From positions 983,501-1,047,500 of the forward strand of contig NZ_CP121110.1 in assembly GCF_029625315.1 (NCBI RefSeq): a DNA stretch of 64,000 nt, read 5' to 3'. Of this stretch, positions 47,298 to 57,007 are shown in pieces. The notes under the pieces were generated by a model. The model was not told where the DNA came from. It was given only the letters and a program-made list of their open reading frames with translations, and searched no databases. Both the position numbers and the translations under genes were made by a program. How positions within the stretch are numbered: position 1 is the stretch's first letter; each line of letters begins with the position of its first letter. The DNA comes from Flavobacterium ginsengisoli (GTDB lineage: Bacteria; Bacteroidota; Bacteroidia; Flavobacteriales; Flavobacteriaceae).

Positions 47298-49406
47298 ATG
47301 TCTAATAATCTTCTAGAAACTCCAATAGAATACTTAAAAGGTGTTGGTCCTAGTCGCGGCCAGTTACTTCGTAAGGAATTGGGTATTCATAAATATGGAG
47401 ATTTAGTCAATCTTTTTCCAAATCGATATATTGACAGAACGCGTTATTACAAGATTAACGAATTGCAAAATACTGGTTCTGAAGTTCAGATTATTGGAAA
47501 AATCATTCATATTAAAACTGTTGAATTTGCCAAAAACAAAAAACGTCTAGTAGCGACTTTCGTTGATGATACTGGACAAATTGACTTAAACTGGTTTCAA
47601 GGCCATAAGTGGATTCGCGAAAGCTTAAAGCTAAATGAAACTTTGGTGATTTTTGGAAAATGTTCACTGTACGGAAGCCAATTTAGCATGGCGCATCCTG
47701 AAATTGAATTATTAAGCGAACACGAAAGAAGCTTACGCTCGGCTATGCAACCCGTTTATCCTTCAACAGAAACTTTGGCTAATAAAGGCATTTCAAATCG
47801 CACCATTAATAAAATGATGGAGCAACTTTTCTTGGAAACTCAGGCGCTTTTTACCGAAACCTTTCCTCCTTTTTTAATCGAAGAATTAAAACTGATTCCA
47901 AAACGTGCGGCATTATTTAATATTCATTTTCCGAAAAGCGCTGAAATTTTAGCGAAAGCACAGTTCAGATTGAAATTTGAAGAATTGTTTTTTATTCAGT
48001 TGCAATTAATTACTAAAAATCTTATTCGAAAACATAAAATAAAAGGACATCCATTTGACAAAGTGGGCGAACTTTTTAATGAATTTTATAAAAATCATTT
48101 GCCTTTTGATTTGACTAATGCTCAAAAAAGAGTGATTAAGGAAATCAGAACCGATATGGGAAGCAACGCTCAAATGAACCGTTTGCTTCAAGGAGATGTT
48201 GGCTCAGGAAAAACTATTGTTGCTTTTATGAGCATGCTTTTGGCAATTGACAATGGTTTTCAGGCTTGTCTAATGGCTCCTACAGAAATCTTGGCCAATC
48301 AGCATTTTCTTGGATTATCTGAATTTGCTAAAACGTTAAATATCAATATCCGAATATTAACGGGTTCTACCAAAACTTCTGAAAGAAAAATTATTCATGA
48401 AGAACTGGAAAACGGAGAACTTAAAATTTTGATCGGAACTCATGCCTTATTAGAAGATAAAGTAAAATTTCAAAATTTAGGCCTTTCTGTAATTGATGAA
48501 CAGCATCGTTTTGGCGTAGAGCAAAGATCTAAACTGTGGAAGAAAAATGATATTCCGCCACACGTTTTAGTCATGACTGCCACTCCTATCCCGAGAACTT
48601 TGGCAATGAGCTTATATGGCGATTTGGATATTTCTGTTATTGATGAATTACCTCCGGGAAGAAAACCAATTCAGACCGTGCATCGTTTTGACAGCAATAG
48701 ATTGAAAGTCTGGAAATTTCTTCGAGATGAAATTGCAAAAGGAAGACAGATCTATATCGTTTATCCGCTGATTCAGGAATCAGAAAAAATGGATTATAAG
48801 GATTTAATGGATGGTTACGAGAGTATTTCTCGCGATTTTCCACTTCCTCAATATTCAATTTCCATTCTTCACGGAAAAATGAAACCAGCTGATAAAGATT
48901 CTGAAATGAAGCGCTTTTCAGAAGGAAAAACCAATATTATGGTAGCTACAACGGTTATCGAAGTTGGCGTAAACGTACCAAACGCTAGTGTAATGATTAT
49001 TGAAAGTGCCGAAAGATTTGGGCTTTCGCAATTGCACCAGCTGCGCGGACGTGTTGGTCGTGGCGCAGAACAAAGTTATTGTATCTTAATGACAGGACAT
49101 AAATTAAGCTCTGATAGCAAAACCAGAATGGAAACAATGGTTCAGACCAATGATGGTTTCGAAATTGCCGAAGTAGATTTAAAACTTCGTGGTCCAGGCG
49201 ACATGATGGGAACTCAGCAAAGCGGTGTTTTAAATCTTCAAATTGCAGATATCGTAAAAGATCGAGAAATTTTATCTCTGGCAAGAAATTATGCCATGAA
49301 AATCTTAAAAGAAGATTCTGCGCTTCAGAAACCTGAAAATGCTATTCTAAGAGCAATTTTCATTGAAATGACCAAGAAGAAGAATATTTGGAATTATATT
49401 AGCTAG
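47298..49406 (+). CDS. recG: ATP-dependent DNA helicase RecG
   Basis: 702-residue superfamily 2 helicase that reverses stalled forks and processes Holliday junctions. The N-terminal wedge/OB domain has PIEYLKGVGPSRGQLLRKELGI and DLVNLFPNRYIDR. Then come Walker A LLQGDVGSGKTIVAFMSML, DEQHRFGVEQR, MTATPIPRTLAMSLYGDLDISVIDELPPGR, and the C-terminal motifs ATTVIEVGVNVPNASVMII and QLHQLRGRVGRG. Intact and of normal length. Confidence 0.97.
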   Translation: MSNNLLETPIEYLKGVGPSRGQLLRKELGIHKYGDLVNLFPNRYIDRTRYYKINELQNTGSEVQIIGKIIHIKTVEFAKNKKRLVATFVDDTGQIDLNWFQGHKWIRESLKLNETLVIFGKCSLYGSQFSMAHPEIELLSEHERSLRSAMQPVYPSTETLANKGISNRTINKMMEQLFLETQALFTETFPPFLIEELKLIPKRAALFNIHFPKSAEILAKAQFRLKFEELFFIQLQLITKNLIRKHKIKGHPFDKVGELFNEFYKNHLPFDLTNAQKRVIKEIRTDMGSNAQMNRLLQGDVGSGKTIVAFMSMLLAIDNGFQACLMAPTEILANQHFLGLSEFAKTLNINIRILTGSTKTSERKIIHEELENGELKILIGTHALLEDKVKFQNLGLSVIDEQHRFGVEQRSKLWKKNDIPPHVLVMTATPIPRTLAMSLYGDLDISVIDELPPGRKPIQTVHRFDSNRLKVWKFLRDEIAKGRQIYIVYPLIQESEKMDYKDLMDGYESISRDFPLPQYSISILHGKMKPADKDSEMKRFSEGKTNIMVATTVIEVGVNVPNASVMIIESAERFGLSQLHQLRGRVGRGAEQSYCILMTGHKLSSDSKTRMETMVQTNDGFEIAEVDLKLRGPGDMMGTQQSGVLNLQIADIVKDREILSLARNYAMKILKEDSALQKPENAILRAIFIEMTKKKNIWNYIS

Positions 49407-49453
49407 ATACTAAGACTCTAAGTTTCTAAGATTCTAAGACGCTAAGGTTCTAA
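49406..49453 (+). repeat. Octamer array, six units
   Basis: GATACTAA, GACTCTAA, GTTTCTAA, GATTCTAA, GACGCTAA, GGTTCTAA in an uninterrupted 8-base register, beginning at the last base of the recG stop codon. Confidence 0.8.
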
Positions 49454-49464
49454 AATCCTTAAAA

Positions 49465-49506
49465 AGAAAGGTTCAAAGGTTAATTAATTAACCTTTGAAC
49501 CTTTCT
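49465..49506 (+). terminator. Perfect 42-bp palindrome, recG terminator
   Basis: AGAAAGGTTCAAAGGTTAAT and its exact complement form a 21-bp arm pair with no spacer, followed by a T-rich stretch. It lies 59 bases after recG. Confidence 0.75.
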
Positions 49507-49523
49507 ACTTTTAATCTAAAAAA

Positions 49524-49560
49524 CTTAGCATCTTCGAAACTTAGAACGTTAGCATCTTAA
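49524..49560 (-). repeat. Octamer array, inverted orientation
   Basis: CTTAGCAT, CTTCGAAA, CTTAGAAC, GTTAGCAT, CTTAA: the reverse complement of the unit type at 49406-49453, in an 8-base register. Confidence 0.7.
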
Positions 49561-49669
49561 AAAAAAATACTTCATTGAGCCTCATATTCATGTGATTTAG
49601 TTTTGCTGGGGGAACAAATTTAAGGGGTGAATATTTTTTATCAGACACAATGAAGTATATAAGCTGTTG

Positions 49670-50272
49670 TTACTTTTTTGCGTCATTTTTCTTCTCAAAA
49701 AGACCACTAAATAAGCCTTTGCTAACTTTATTTTTATCATCCTTGCCTGTTGCAATCAAATGATCGATGTATTCCATGTAGGTTTTCTTTCTTTCTTCTA
49801 GAAAACCTACAAGATATTCTTCAGAAGCATGCAAACCACTGGTTTCTTCAATCTGCAAAAGCTTTTTGTACAAAGGCTCAATAAATTTCACGATAATATC
49901 ATTTGGAACCGATTTTCTAGTTCCAAAGAAACCTACAATTTCACCATCTGTGTCCGCAACAATTTTAAAATCAGTTACTACCCAATAATAACGTCCAGTT
50001 TTTGCCATGTTTTTTATGATAACATGAATATTTTCACTGGATTTAATACTGTCCCATAAGAATTTAAAAATCACTTTAGGCATGTCTGGATGTCGCACAA
50101 TATTGTGAGGCTGACCGACAAGTTCAAATTCATCATAACCAGAAACATCTATAAAGTCTTCATTGGCATATAAAATGGTTCCTTTTTTGTCAGTTTTACT
50201 AAGCAAGACTTTATTCTTATTCCAATCAACTTCTCTATCAGAAGGTGTCGGACGGTTTAATCTGGTATCCAT
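49670..50272 (-). CDS. PAS-domain sensor protein, Aer-like
   Basis: 200 residues. KTDKKGTILYANEDFIDVSGYDEFELVGQPHNIVRHPDMPKVIFKFLWDSIK...GRYYWVVTDFKIVADTDGEIVGFFGTRK is a PAS domain nearly identical in layout to the flavin-binding PAS of the aerotaxis receptor Aer, including NIVRHPDMP. The C-terminal 70 residues are helical and contain no methyl-accepting signalling domain, kinase or other output. Last of a possible four-gene minus-strand group. It may sense redox state or oxygen and act through a partner. Confidence 0.8.
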   Translation of the reverse strand: MDTRLNRPTPSDREVDWNKNKVLLSKTDKKGTILYANEDFIDVSGYDEFELVGQPHNIVRHPDMPKVIFKFLWDSIKSSENIHVIIKNMAKTGRYYWVVTDFKIVADTDGEIVGFFGTRKSVPNDIIVKFIEPLYKKLLQIEETSGLHASEEYLVGFLEERKKTYMEYIDHLIATGKDDKNKVSKGLFSGLFEKKNDAKK

Positions 50273-50336
50273 AAATTTTACAATTAAATTAATCTACAGT
50301 TCAATTAAGTATATAAAATGAATCCTTAAACAATTC

Positions 50337-50681
50337 TCAATTTAATTCTATCTCCAAAAAAAGCAGAATATTTCTGATTTTACGAAAAACAGTTTCTAAT
50401 TCATTTTCCAACCAATCTGGAATCTGATTGTTAACAGCGAGATTAAGATTATGAATGTCAGTCATAATCTGTATTAGTTTTTTATATTGAAAATCAAGAT
50501 CGTAAACATGAGAATTACCTCTATAGTTTTTAAAAATTTCTCTTACTTCTATTTCAAATTCAGATTGAGCGCCAATTTTTTCGATTGAATTTAATGTAAT
50601 GCTTTCATTCAAAAAATCATCAATAATTTTTTTTAGATTATGCAGCGTAGGAACTGCAGTTGGTAAATCATACTTAAACAT
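50337..50681 (-). CDS. Small helical protein of unknown function
   Basis: 114 residues, predicted all-helical (TLHNLKKIIDDFLNESITL, FQYKKLIQIMTDIHNLNLAVNNQIPDWLENELETVFRKIRNILLFLEIEL). No recognisable motif and no His in a phosphotransfer context that I can identify. Its place between a PAS sensor and a membrane sensor suggests a link protein. Confidence 0.6.
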   Translation of the reverse strand: MFKYDLPTAVPTLHNLKKIIDDFLNESITLNSIEKIGAQSEFEIEVREIFKNYRGNSHVYDLDFQYKKLIQIMTDIHNLNLAVNNQIPDWLENELETVFRKIRNILLFLEIELN

Positions 50682-50749
50682 ATAACAGGCTTAAAAAATT
50701 AATATTATTTTTGGGGGCTGGTTCCGGTTCTAATCGGAAATTAATTTTT

Positions 50750-51604
50750 CTAACTTCTGGTGTTTGTAGATTTTACATGAATATCATTGACTAAATCATC
50801 AATTTTCTTGGCACTTTCTCTCATCATTTCAAGATAAGTAAGCAATTTGTCATTGTCTGTATGCCCTTTTGAAACATCAATAAGTTTTAAAACTGAATTC
50901 ACAGGAAGCTTTAAGTCTAAAGTTGTTCTATGTATAAAATCGTTATAATCTTTTGTAGCTGACATTGAGCTGTATTTTGCTGAAGCTAACTTCATGTTTT
51001 CCAGCTCGTATTCATCTGAAATTTTTGAGATATGATTTTCACTGTGTTCTTTAAAATAATACGCCCAATATCCGTTCATAAAAAATACTACAGTAGCTAA
51101 AACGGTATGGATTACTAAAGTCTCCATATCAAAATTTACTTGCGAGAAATAAACCTGAAGCCCATTTGCATCATTATAGATAAAGTTTTGAAGATACGCC
51201 AATCCTGCATGATGCAGTACAACCAATAAAGTCAATGGAATTTGAAGTCTCCAATTCTGGTAAATAATCAAGATTGTACTTGCAATGAACACAGTAAAAT
51301 GCATTTCGAACATTCCATGCATTTGGTAAATGTATTGTGCCATAAAAATAGCCAGAACTACAGACAAAACATATTGATAGAATTTGGAGTTTTTCATGAA
51401 AAATTTTGCTGAGTAATACATCAAAAGATTCAGTGTTCCGACTCCAACGCCAATTTCGAAAGTATCGTATTTAAAAGACAATCCGATACCGAGAAGAAAA
51501 TATACCGCAAGTACATAATTAATAATTGTATCTGATTTTTGTGTCATTGTAGACATAAAACTGTGCAGATAATCTTGTTCGTTTAAGCTAGCTTTTGTTT
51601 TCAT
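50750..51604 (-). CDS. Membrane sensor with MCP-like N-terminus and short helical tail
   Basis: 284 residues. About six membrane helices in the first 190 residues. MHGMFEMHFTVFIASTILIIYQNWRLQIPLTLLVVLHHAGLAYLQ closely resembles the membrane sensor region of some proteobacterial chemotaxis receptors (HFxxFxxxxxLxxYxxWRxxxxxxxxxxxHH). The tail (DFIHRTTLDLKLPVNSVLKLIDVSKGH...YLEMMRESAKKIDDLVNDI) looks like a dimerisation helix pair of a histidine kinase, but there is no ATPase domain. A kinase-less membrane sensor in the same unit as the PAS protein. Confidence 0.68.
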   Translation of the reverse strand: MKTKASLNEQDYLHSFMSTMTQKSDTIINYVLAVYFLLGIGLSFKYDTFEIGVGVGTLNLLMYYSAKFFMKNSKFYQYVLSVVLAIFMAQYIYQMHGMFEMHFTVFIASTILIIYQNWRLQIPLTLLVVLHHAGLAYLQNFIYNDANGLQVYFSQVNFDMETLVIHTVLATVVFFMNGYWAYYFKEHSENHISKISDEYELENMKLASAKYSSMSATKDYNDFIHRTTLDLKLPVNSVLKLIDVSKGHTDNDKLLTYLEMMRESAKKIDDLVNDIHVKSTNTRS

Positions 51605-51634
51605 GGGAATTTAGATTTAGGTTTTTGGAAATAG

Positions 51635-52240
51635 TTATTTAGTACATTTTGGTAATGAGCATCCGTAAGCTCTAAGAGCTAAAGCATTAAAAGATGGGTT
51701 GTGGTTGTCTTTTCTGCCAAGAAGAGAATCTATCGCCATTTGGGCATAATTACTTTTAGTATCTGTACAATATCTAGTTTTATTGTAATTGCCTCTGTAA
51801 TATAAATTGTGCGACTGATCTAGCAAAACGGCCTGAGGTGTAGAGAAAACACCACATTTTTTAGCAATTGCTTCATCAAAGTAAACGGGAATCTTAGCAT
51901 CAAACTTTTGTTGAATCTCATCAATCGTAAAATTTTTCTGTTTGTTTAAAACAACAATTTTAAAATTGATCTGATCTCCGTATTTTTTAATCAAAGCACT
52001 TACATGAGGCACGTTGAATCGCGAACATGGACATTCGGGATTGAAAAAATGTATAAAGATGGGTCTATTGTCAAATGCACAGCATGGTCCTAAATCAATT
52101 TTTGATCCCATGGCAATAGCGTGATAATTCTTTGGTATAGGAGTTGGCAAACTGTATTTAAACTCGTTCTGCCAAAACAAATAACCAATTGAAAGAAGTA
52201 AAAATGCGAACCATAAAGTTAGAAGTAATTTTTTCTTCAT
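51635..52240 (-). CDS. Thioredoxin-fold protein with a CPCS motif
   Basis: 201 residues from the ATG at 52240. One N-terminal membrane anchor (LLTLWFAFLLLSIGYLFW) and a periplasmic thioredoxin-like domain: RPIFIHFFNPECPCSRFNVPHVSALIKKYG. The redox centre reads CPCS instead of CxxC. A cis-Pro is present in VFSTPQAVLLD, and a Cys-rich tail (GCSLPKCTK) follows. Earlier in-frame starts exist. Role unknown; perhaps metal or redox related. Precedes the sensor gene by 30 bases. Confidence 0.72.
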   Translation of the reverse strand: MKKKLLLTLWFAFLLLSIGYLFWQNEFKYSLPTPIPKNYHAIAMGSKIDLGPCCAFDNRPIFIHFFNPECPCSRFNVPHVSALIKKYGDQINFKIVVLNKQKNFTIDEIQQKFDAKIPVYFDEAIAKKCGVFSTPQAVLLDQSHNLYYRGNYNKTRYCTDTKSNYAQMAIDSLLGRKDNHNPSFNALALRAYGCSLPKCTK

Positions 52241-52696
52241 ATAAATCATTTTTTTATTATTTAAACAACAAAGAATAAACACTTGTTAATATAACATTTA
52301 GCTATATTCTGTAAAAAACCAAAAAAAACAACTTCTACTTACATTTTTTAACAGTAATACTATATAAAACTTATAGCAATTCTGAAAAATCCGATCATTT
52401 TGTTTAATGTATCAATGTTACAAATAAAATCGATAAAGTGCAAAAAAAATCAGACAAAAAGCTTATTTTTTTTCTAAGGCAAGAAACAATGTGTTTTCCC
52501 AACAGAAACCCTGTTATTTTTTTGAAAAAAAAATTTAACCTTCAATTAAACCTTTTGCCCCAACTGTAGTCTAAATGCAAACCTTTGTACATACAAATGT
52601 TAAATAAAAGCCAACAGCTTTCGATTTCGCACCAAAAAGTTAAATTTGTAAGCTTACTAAAAACACAAACCTAAAATCTATATTCACTTCAATTTT
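52241..52696. other. Long AT-rich divergent spacer
   Basis: About 450 bases with no credible ORF between the divergent redoxin and RND operons. It contains the RND promoter match at 52641 and long A/T runs (52320-52330, 52440-52530), but no palindrome that I could recognise as an operator. Confidence 0.5.
52641..52648 (+). promoter_or_regulatory. TAnnTTTG promoter element of the RND operon
   Basis: TAAATTTG, 48 bases before the ATG at 52697. Confidence 0.45.
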
Positions 52697-53755
52697 ATGA
52701 AAGTAAAACACCTCATTTACACTCTTTTAATTATTACAATTGGAGGTTTTATTACCTATAGAATTATTTCTAATAAGGGTAAAAACGACGACTCCAAAAA
52801 ATTCAACGACAAAAAATCTCCAACAACTGTTAATGGAATCGTAATAAAAACAACCACTTTTGACAATAATCTTGCATTATCAGGATCTATTGAAGCAAAT
52901 GAGCAAATTGAAATTCATAGTGAGGTTTCCGGAATTGTGGAAGGAATATTCTTTAACGAAGGCGCCAATGTATCAAAAGGACAAGTGCTTTTAAAAGTAA
53001 ACGATATCGAACTAAAAGCACAATTAAGACAGGCTATAACTAGAGAAGAATTAGTCGCCGAAAATGCAAGAAGAGCAAAATTATTGCTTCAAAAAGAAGC
53101 AATTAGTCAGGAAGAAGCAGACGTTGCCAAAGCCGATCTTGCTTCTGCTCAAGCGCAAAGCCAATTAATTAGAGCGCAAATTTCTAAAACTTCTGTAAGA
53201 GCTCCTTTTTCAGGAAAAATTGGTTTACGTAATATTTCTCCAGGAACTTACATCACTCCTACTGTTTTAGTAGCTAAATTGGTTAATACCAATAAACTAA
53301 AAATCACTTTTTCTATTCCAGAAAAATATGCTTCAGAAGTAAAATCAGGATCGGTAATCGATTTTAAAGTTTCTGGTTCAGATAAAACATACAATGCAAA
53401 AATTTATGCCATCGAACCAGAAGTTGCCGTTGCTACACGTACACTTCAAATTCGTGCTTTGGCTGATAATACCGATGGAAAACTTTTCCCTGGAACTTTT
53501 GCCGATATCAAATTGCCTTTAAACATTATTAAAGATGCTATTGTAGTTCCTTCTCAAGCGATTATTCCAATTCAAGACGGTAAAAAAGTATTTATTGCCA
53601 ATAACGGACAAGCAAAAGAAGTAATGGTTGATGCAACAACAAGAACAGATTCTTCTATCTTAATTCTATCAGGGTTAAAACCGGGAGACACTTTGATTAC
53701 AAGCGGTGTTATGTCTTTAAAAGACGAAGCTCCTATTAAAGTTCAAGTAAAATAG
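52697..53755 (+). CDS. RND efflux periplasmic adaptor subunit
   Basis: 352-residue membrane-fusion protein with an N-terminal anchor (LIYTLLIITIGGFITYRII). The lipoyl half-domains (ALSGSIEANEQIEIHSEVSGIVEGIFFNEGANVSKGQVLLKVND and SVRAPFSGKIGLRNISPGTYITPTVLVAKL) flank a helical hairpin. A beta-barrel and membrane-proximal domain follow. It bridges the pump and the TolC-like channel encoded just downstream. Substrate class cannot be told from sequence alone. Confidence 0.92.
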   Translation: MKVKHLIYTLLIITIGGFITYRIISNKGKNDDSKKFNDKKSPTTVNGIVIKTTTFDNNLALSGSIEANEQIEIHSEVSGIVEGIFFNEGANVSKGQVLLKVNDIELKAQLRQAITREELVAENARRAKLLLQKEAISQEEADVAKADLASAQAQSQLIRAQISKTSVRAPFSGKIGLRNISPGTYITPTVLVAKLVNTNKLKITFSIPEKYASEVKSGSVIDFKVSGSDKTYNAKIYAIEPEVAVATRTLQIRALADNTDGKLFPGTFADIKLPLNIIKDAIVVPSQAIIPIQDGKKVFIANNGQAKEVMVDATTRTDSSILILSGLKPGDTLITSGVMSLKDEAPIKVQVK

Positions 53756-53828
53756 TTCTAAAGCCAAAAGTCAAAAGTCGAAAGACTTGAATATAGATTT
53801 AAAGATGGTAGTCAAGATTTAGCAATAA

Positions 53829-53870
53829 ATCTGAAATCTAAAATCAACAATCTAAAATCTAAAATCACAC
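53829..53870 (+). repeat. Heptamer array ATCTAAA (6 units) abutting a start codon
   Basis: ATCTGAA, ATCTAAA, ATCAACA, ATCTAAA, ATCTAAA, ATCACAC, in a perfect 7-base register. It ends at the base before the ATG of the RND pump, so there is no room for a standard ribosome-binding site. Confidence 0.7.
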
Positions 53871-56800
53871 ATGAGTTTATCAACTACAAGTATAAAAAGA
53901 CCTGTTTTAACCATAGTACTGAATTTACTAATTATTTTATTCGGTTTTATTGGTTATACTTTTTTAGGAGTTAGAGAATTTCCTTCTATTGACCCTGCAC
54001 AGGTATCTATTCGTACCAATTATACAGGTGCCAATTCTGATATTATTGAATCTCAAATTACAGAACCGCTTGAGAAAGCCGTAAATGCGATTGATGGAAT
54101 TCGAAATATTACTTCATCCAGTAACCAAGGAAGCAGTACCATTACAATCGAGTTTAATTTAGATAAGGATTTAGAGGAAGCGGCTAATGATGTTCGAGAC
54201 AAAGTTTCGCAGGCAATTAGAAATCTTCCACAAGATATAGATGCCCCACCAGTTGTTTCTAAAGCCGATGCAGATAGCGAATCTATTATTTCGATGACGG
54301 TTCAAAGTGATAGCAGAAGCTCTTTAGAATTAAGCGATTATGCCGAAAATGTTATTTCTCAACGTTTGGAAACCATTCCAGGCGTAAGTGGCGTGCAAAT
54401 TTGGGGGCAAAAACGCTATGCAATGCGTCTATGGATAGATCCTGTAAAACTAAATGCTTATAAGTGTACAGTTGCCGATGTGAGAAATGCATTAAATGCT
54501 CAGAACGTCGAACTTCCATCTGGTAAATTAACAGGGAACAATACCGAATTAACTGTAAAGACGGTTGGAAATCTTTCTAAACCAGAAGAATTCAACAATA
54601 TTATCATTCGCACAGATGGCGATAAAATCGTAAGGCTTAGTGATGTAGGCGGTGCCGAATTAGGTCCGGAGAATATAGAGACTTCTTTGATGTCTTCTGG
54701 GCTTCCAATGATTGGAATGGCTATTGTTCCAATGCCAGGAGCCAATTATCTGGATATTTCAGCTGAATTCTACAAAAAATTTGAAGCCTTAAAAAAAGAT
54801 TTACCTAAAGACATTAAACTTAATATTGCGCTTGATAACACGCAATTTGTAAAGAAATCTGTATTGGAGGTTGCCGAAACTTTAGGAATATCAATCGTTC
54901 TGGTAATTATTATTATCTATTTGTTTTTTAGAGACTGGGCAATTGCTTTCAGACCATTAATTGATATTCCCGTATCGTTAATTGCTACATTCTTCATTAT
55001 GTGGCTTTTTGGTTTCTCAATAAATGTACTAACACTTCTTGCTATTGTGCTTGCAACAGGACTTGTTGTGGATGACGGAATTGTTGTAACTGAAAATATT
55101 TTCAAAAAGGTCGAAGAAGGAATGTCTCCAATCGAAGCGACCATTAAAGGTTCTAATGAAATCTTTTACGCTGTTATATCCATTTCTGTCACTTTAGCGA
55201 CGGTATTTTTGCCAGTAATTTTCTTAGAAGGTTTTGTTGGCCGACTCTTTAGAGAATTTGGAGTTGTTATTGGAGCCGCGGTATTAATTTCAGCCTTTGT
55301 TTCCTTGACTTTAACACCAATGTTAAATGCCTATTTAATGAAAGGCGGCGAACAAAAGAAGTCAAAATTCTATATTAAAACCGAGCCATTTTTTGAAAAA
55401 ATGAACAGCAGTTATGCTGAATCACTAACAAAATTCATGGACAAAAAATGGATCAGCTTTCCTATTTTAATTGCTTGTTTTGGAATTATTTATTTATTCT
55501 TTACGATTCTTCCAAAAGAAACAGCGCCTTATGATGACAGAAGTTCTGTTACCATGCGTATGACAACGCCAGAGGGTTCTTCTTATGATTATACTTATCG
55601 TTTTATGCAAGAAATTTCAAAACTTGTTGACGATTCAATCCCTGAAAAAAAAGTTAGTTTAGTAATTACTGCTGGAGGTTCTGGAGGTTCTGCAACTAAC
55701 TCAGGTTTTGTGAGACTGTCATTAAAAGAACCAGACGAAAGAACCAGATCTCAAAAAGAAATTGCAGACAAACTAAGCAAATGGACAAAAAGATATCCTG
55801 ATGCTAAAATAGCGGTAATTCAGCAGACCTACAATTGCCGTTAACAGACGTGGAGGTTTACCAATACAATACATTATTCAGGCTCCAAACTTTGATAAGT
55901 TAAGAGAAAAAATTCCTGTTTTTATGAATGAAGTAGCCAAAAGCGATGTCTTTTCTACAACAGATGTAAACCTGAAATTTAACAAACCAGAAGTCAATGT
56001 TACCATTGACCGCGCTAAAGCAGAAAGTTTAGGAATTTCAATTCTTGACATAGCACAAACTTTACAGCTTTCTTTAAGCGGACAGCGTTTTGGCTATTTT
56101 ATCAAAAATGGAAAACAATATCAGGTAATTGGACAGTTTGACCAAAAAGACAGATCTAAACCTTTGGATTTGACTTCTATGTTTGTAAAAAACAAAAATG
56201 GTGAATTGATTCAGATGGATAACGTAGTAAACGTTTACGAGCAAAGTAATCCACCGCAATTATATCACAACAATAGATACATGTCTGCAACTGTCTCGGC
56301 TGGTTTGGCACCTGGAAAAAGTATGGGTGACGGAATTGATGAAATGAATAGAATAAAAGCTAAAGTTTTAGACGAAAGCTTCACTACAGATTTAGCTGGA
56401 GAATCGCGAGATTTCGTAGAAAGTAGTTCTAATACTTCTTTCGCTTTCGGATTGGCTTTATTATTAATCTTCTTGATTCTAGCGGCACAGTTTGAAAGTT
56501 TTATAGATCCGTTTATTATTATTTTGACAGTTCCAATGGCTGTAGCGGGAGCTTTATTCTCATTATGGCTATTCAATCAGTCGTGGAATATTTTCAGTCA
56601 GATTGGTACGGTAATGCTAATTGGTCTGGTGACCAAAAACGGTATTTTGATTGTAGAATTTGCCAATCAGTTGCGAGAACAAGGAAAACCAAAATTAGAA
56701 GCTATTTTAGAAGCTTCAGAAGCGCGTTTACGTCCAATTTTAATGACGAGTTTAGCCATTGCTTTAGGAGCACTTCCAATTGCACTTTCTCTTGGAGCGG

Positions 56801-56970
56801 CATCGACTAGTAGAATTGGTATGGGAGTTGTAATTGTGGGAGGAACGATCTTTTCATTGGCTTTAACGCTTTTTGTAATTCCTGCAATATATTTTATGTG
56901 GTCAAGAGCAAGAAAACATTATCCAGAATTTGACCATATTGACGAATACGAAAGAGAAAGCATTAAATAA
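53871..56970 (+). CDS. RND efflux pump, inner-membrane subunit (one frameshift)
   Basis: Proton-driven transporter with the RND layout: TM1 (RPVLTIVLNLLIILFGFIGYTF), porter domains, TM block with FWLFGFSINVLTLLAIVLATGLVVDDGIVVTENI (the TM4 Asp-Asp relay), and a second half ending in GTVMLIGLVTKNGILIVEFANQLRE. An extra A at 55827 (CAGCAG[A]CCTACA, expected CAGCAGCCTACA) splits the gene in the second periplasmic loop. Corrected length is 1032 aa. Confidence 0.94.
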
Positions 56971-57007
56971 AAACCAGAAATATACTTTCTGGTTAAAGAA
57001 AACGAAT

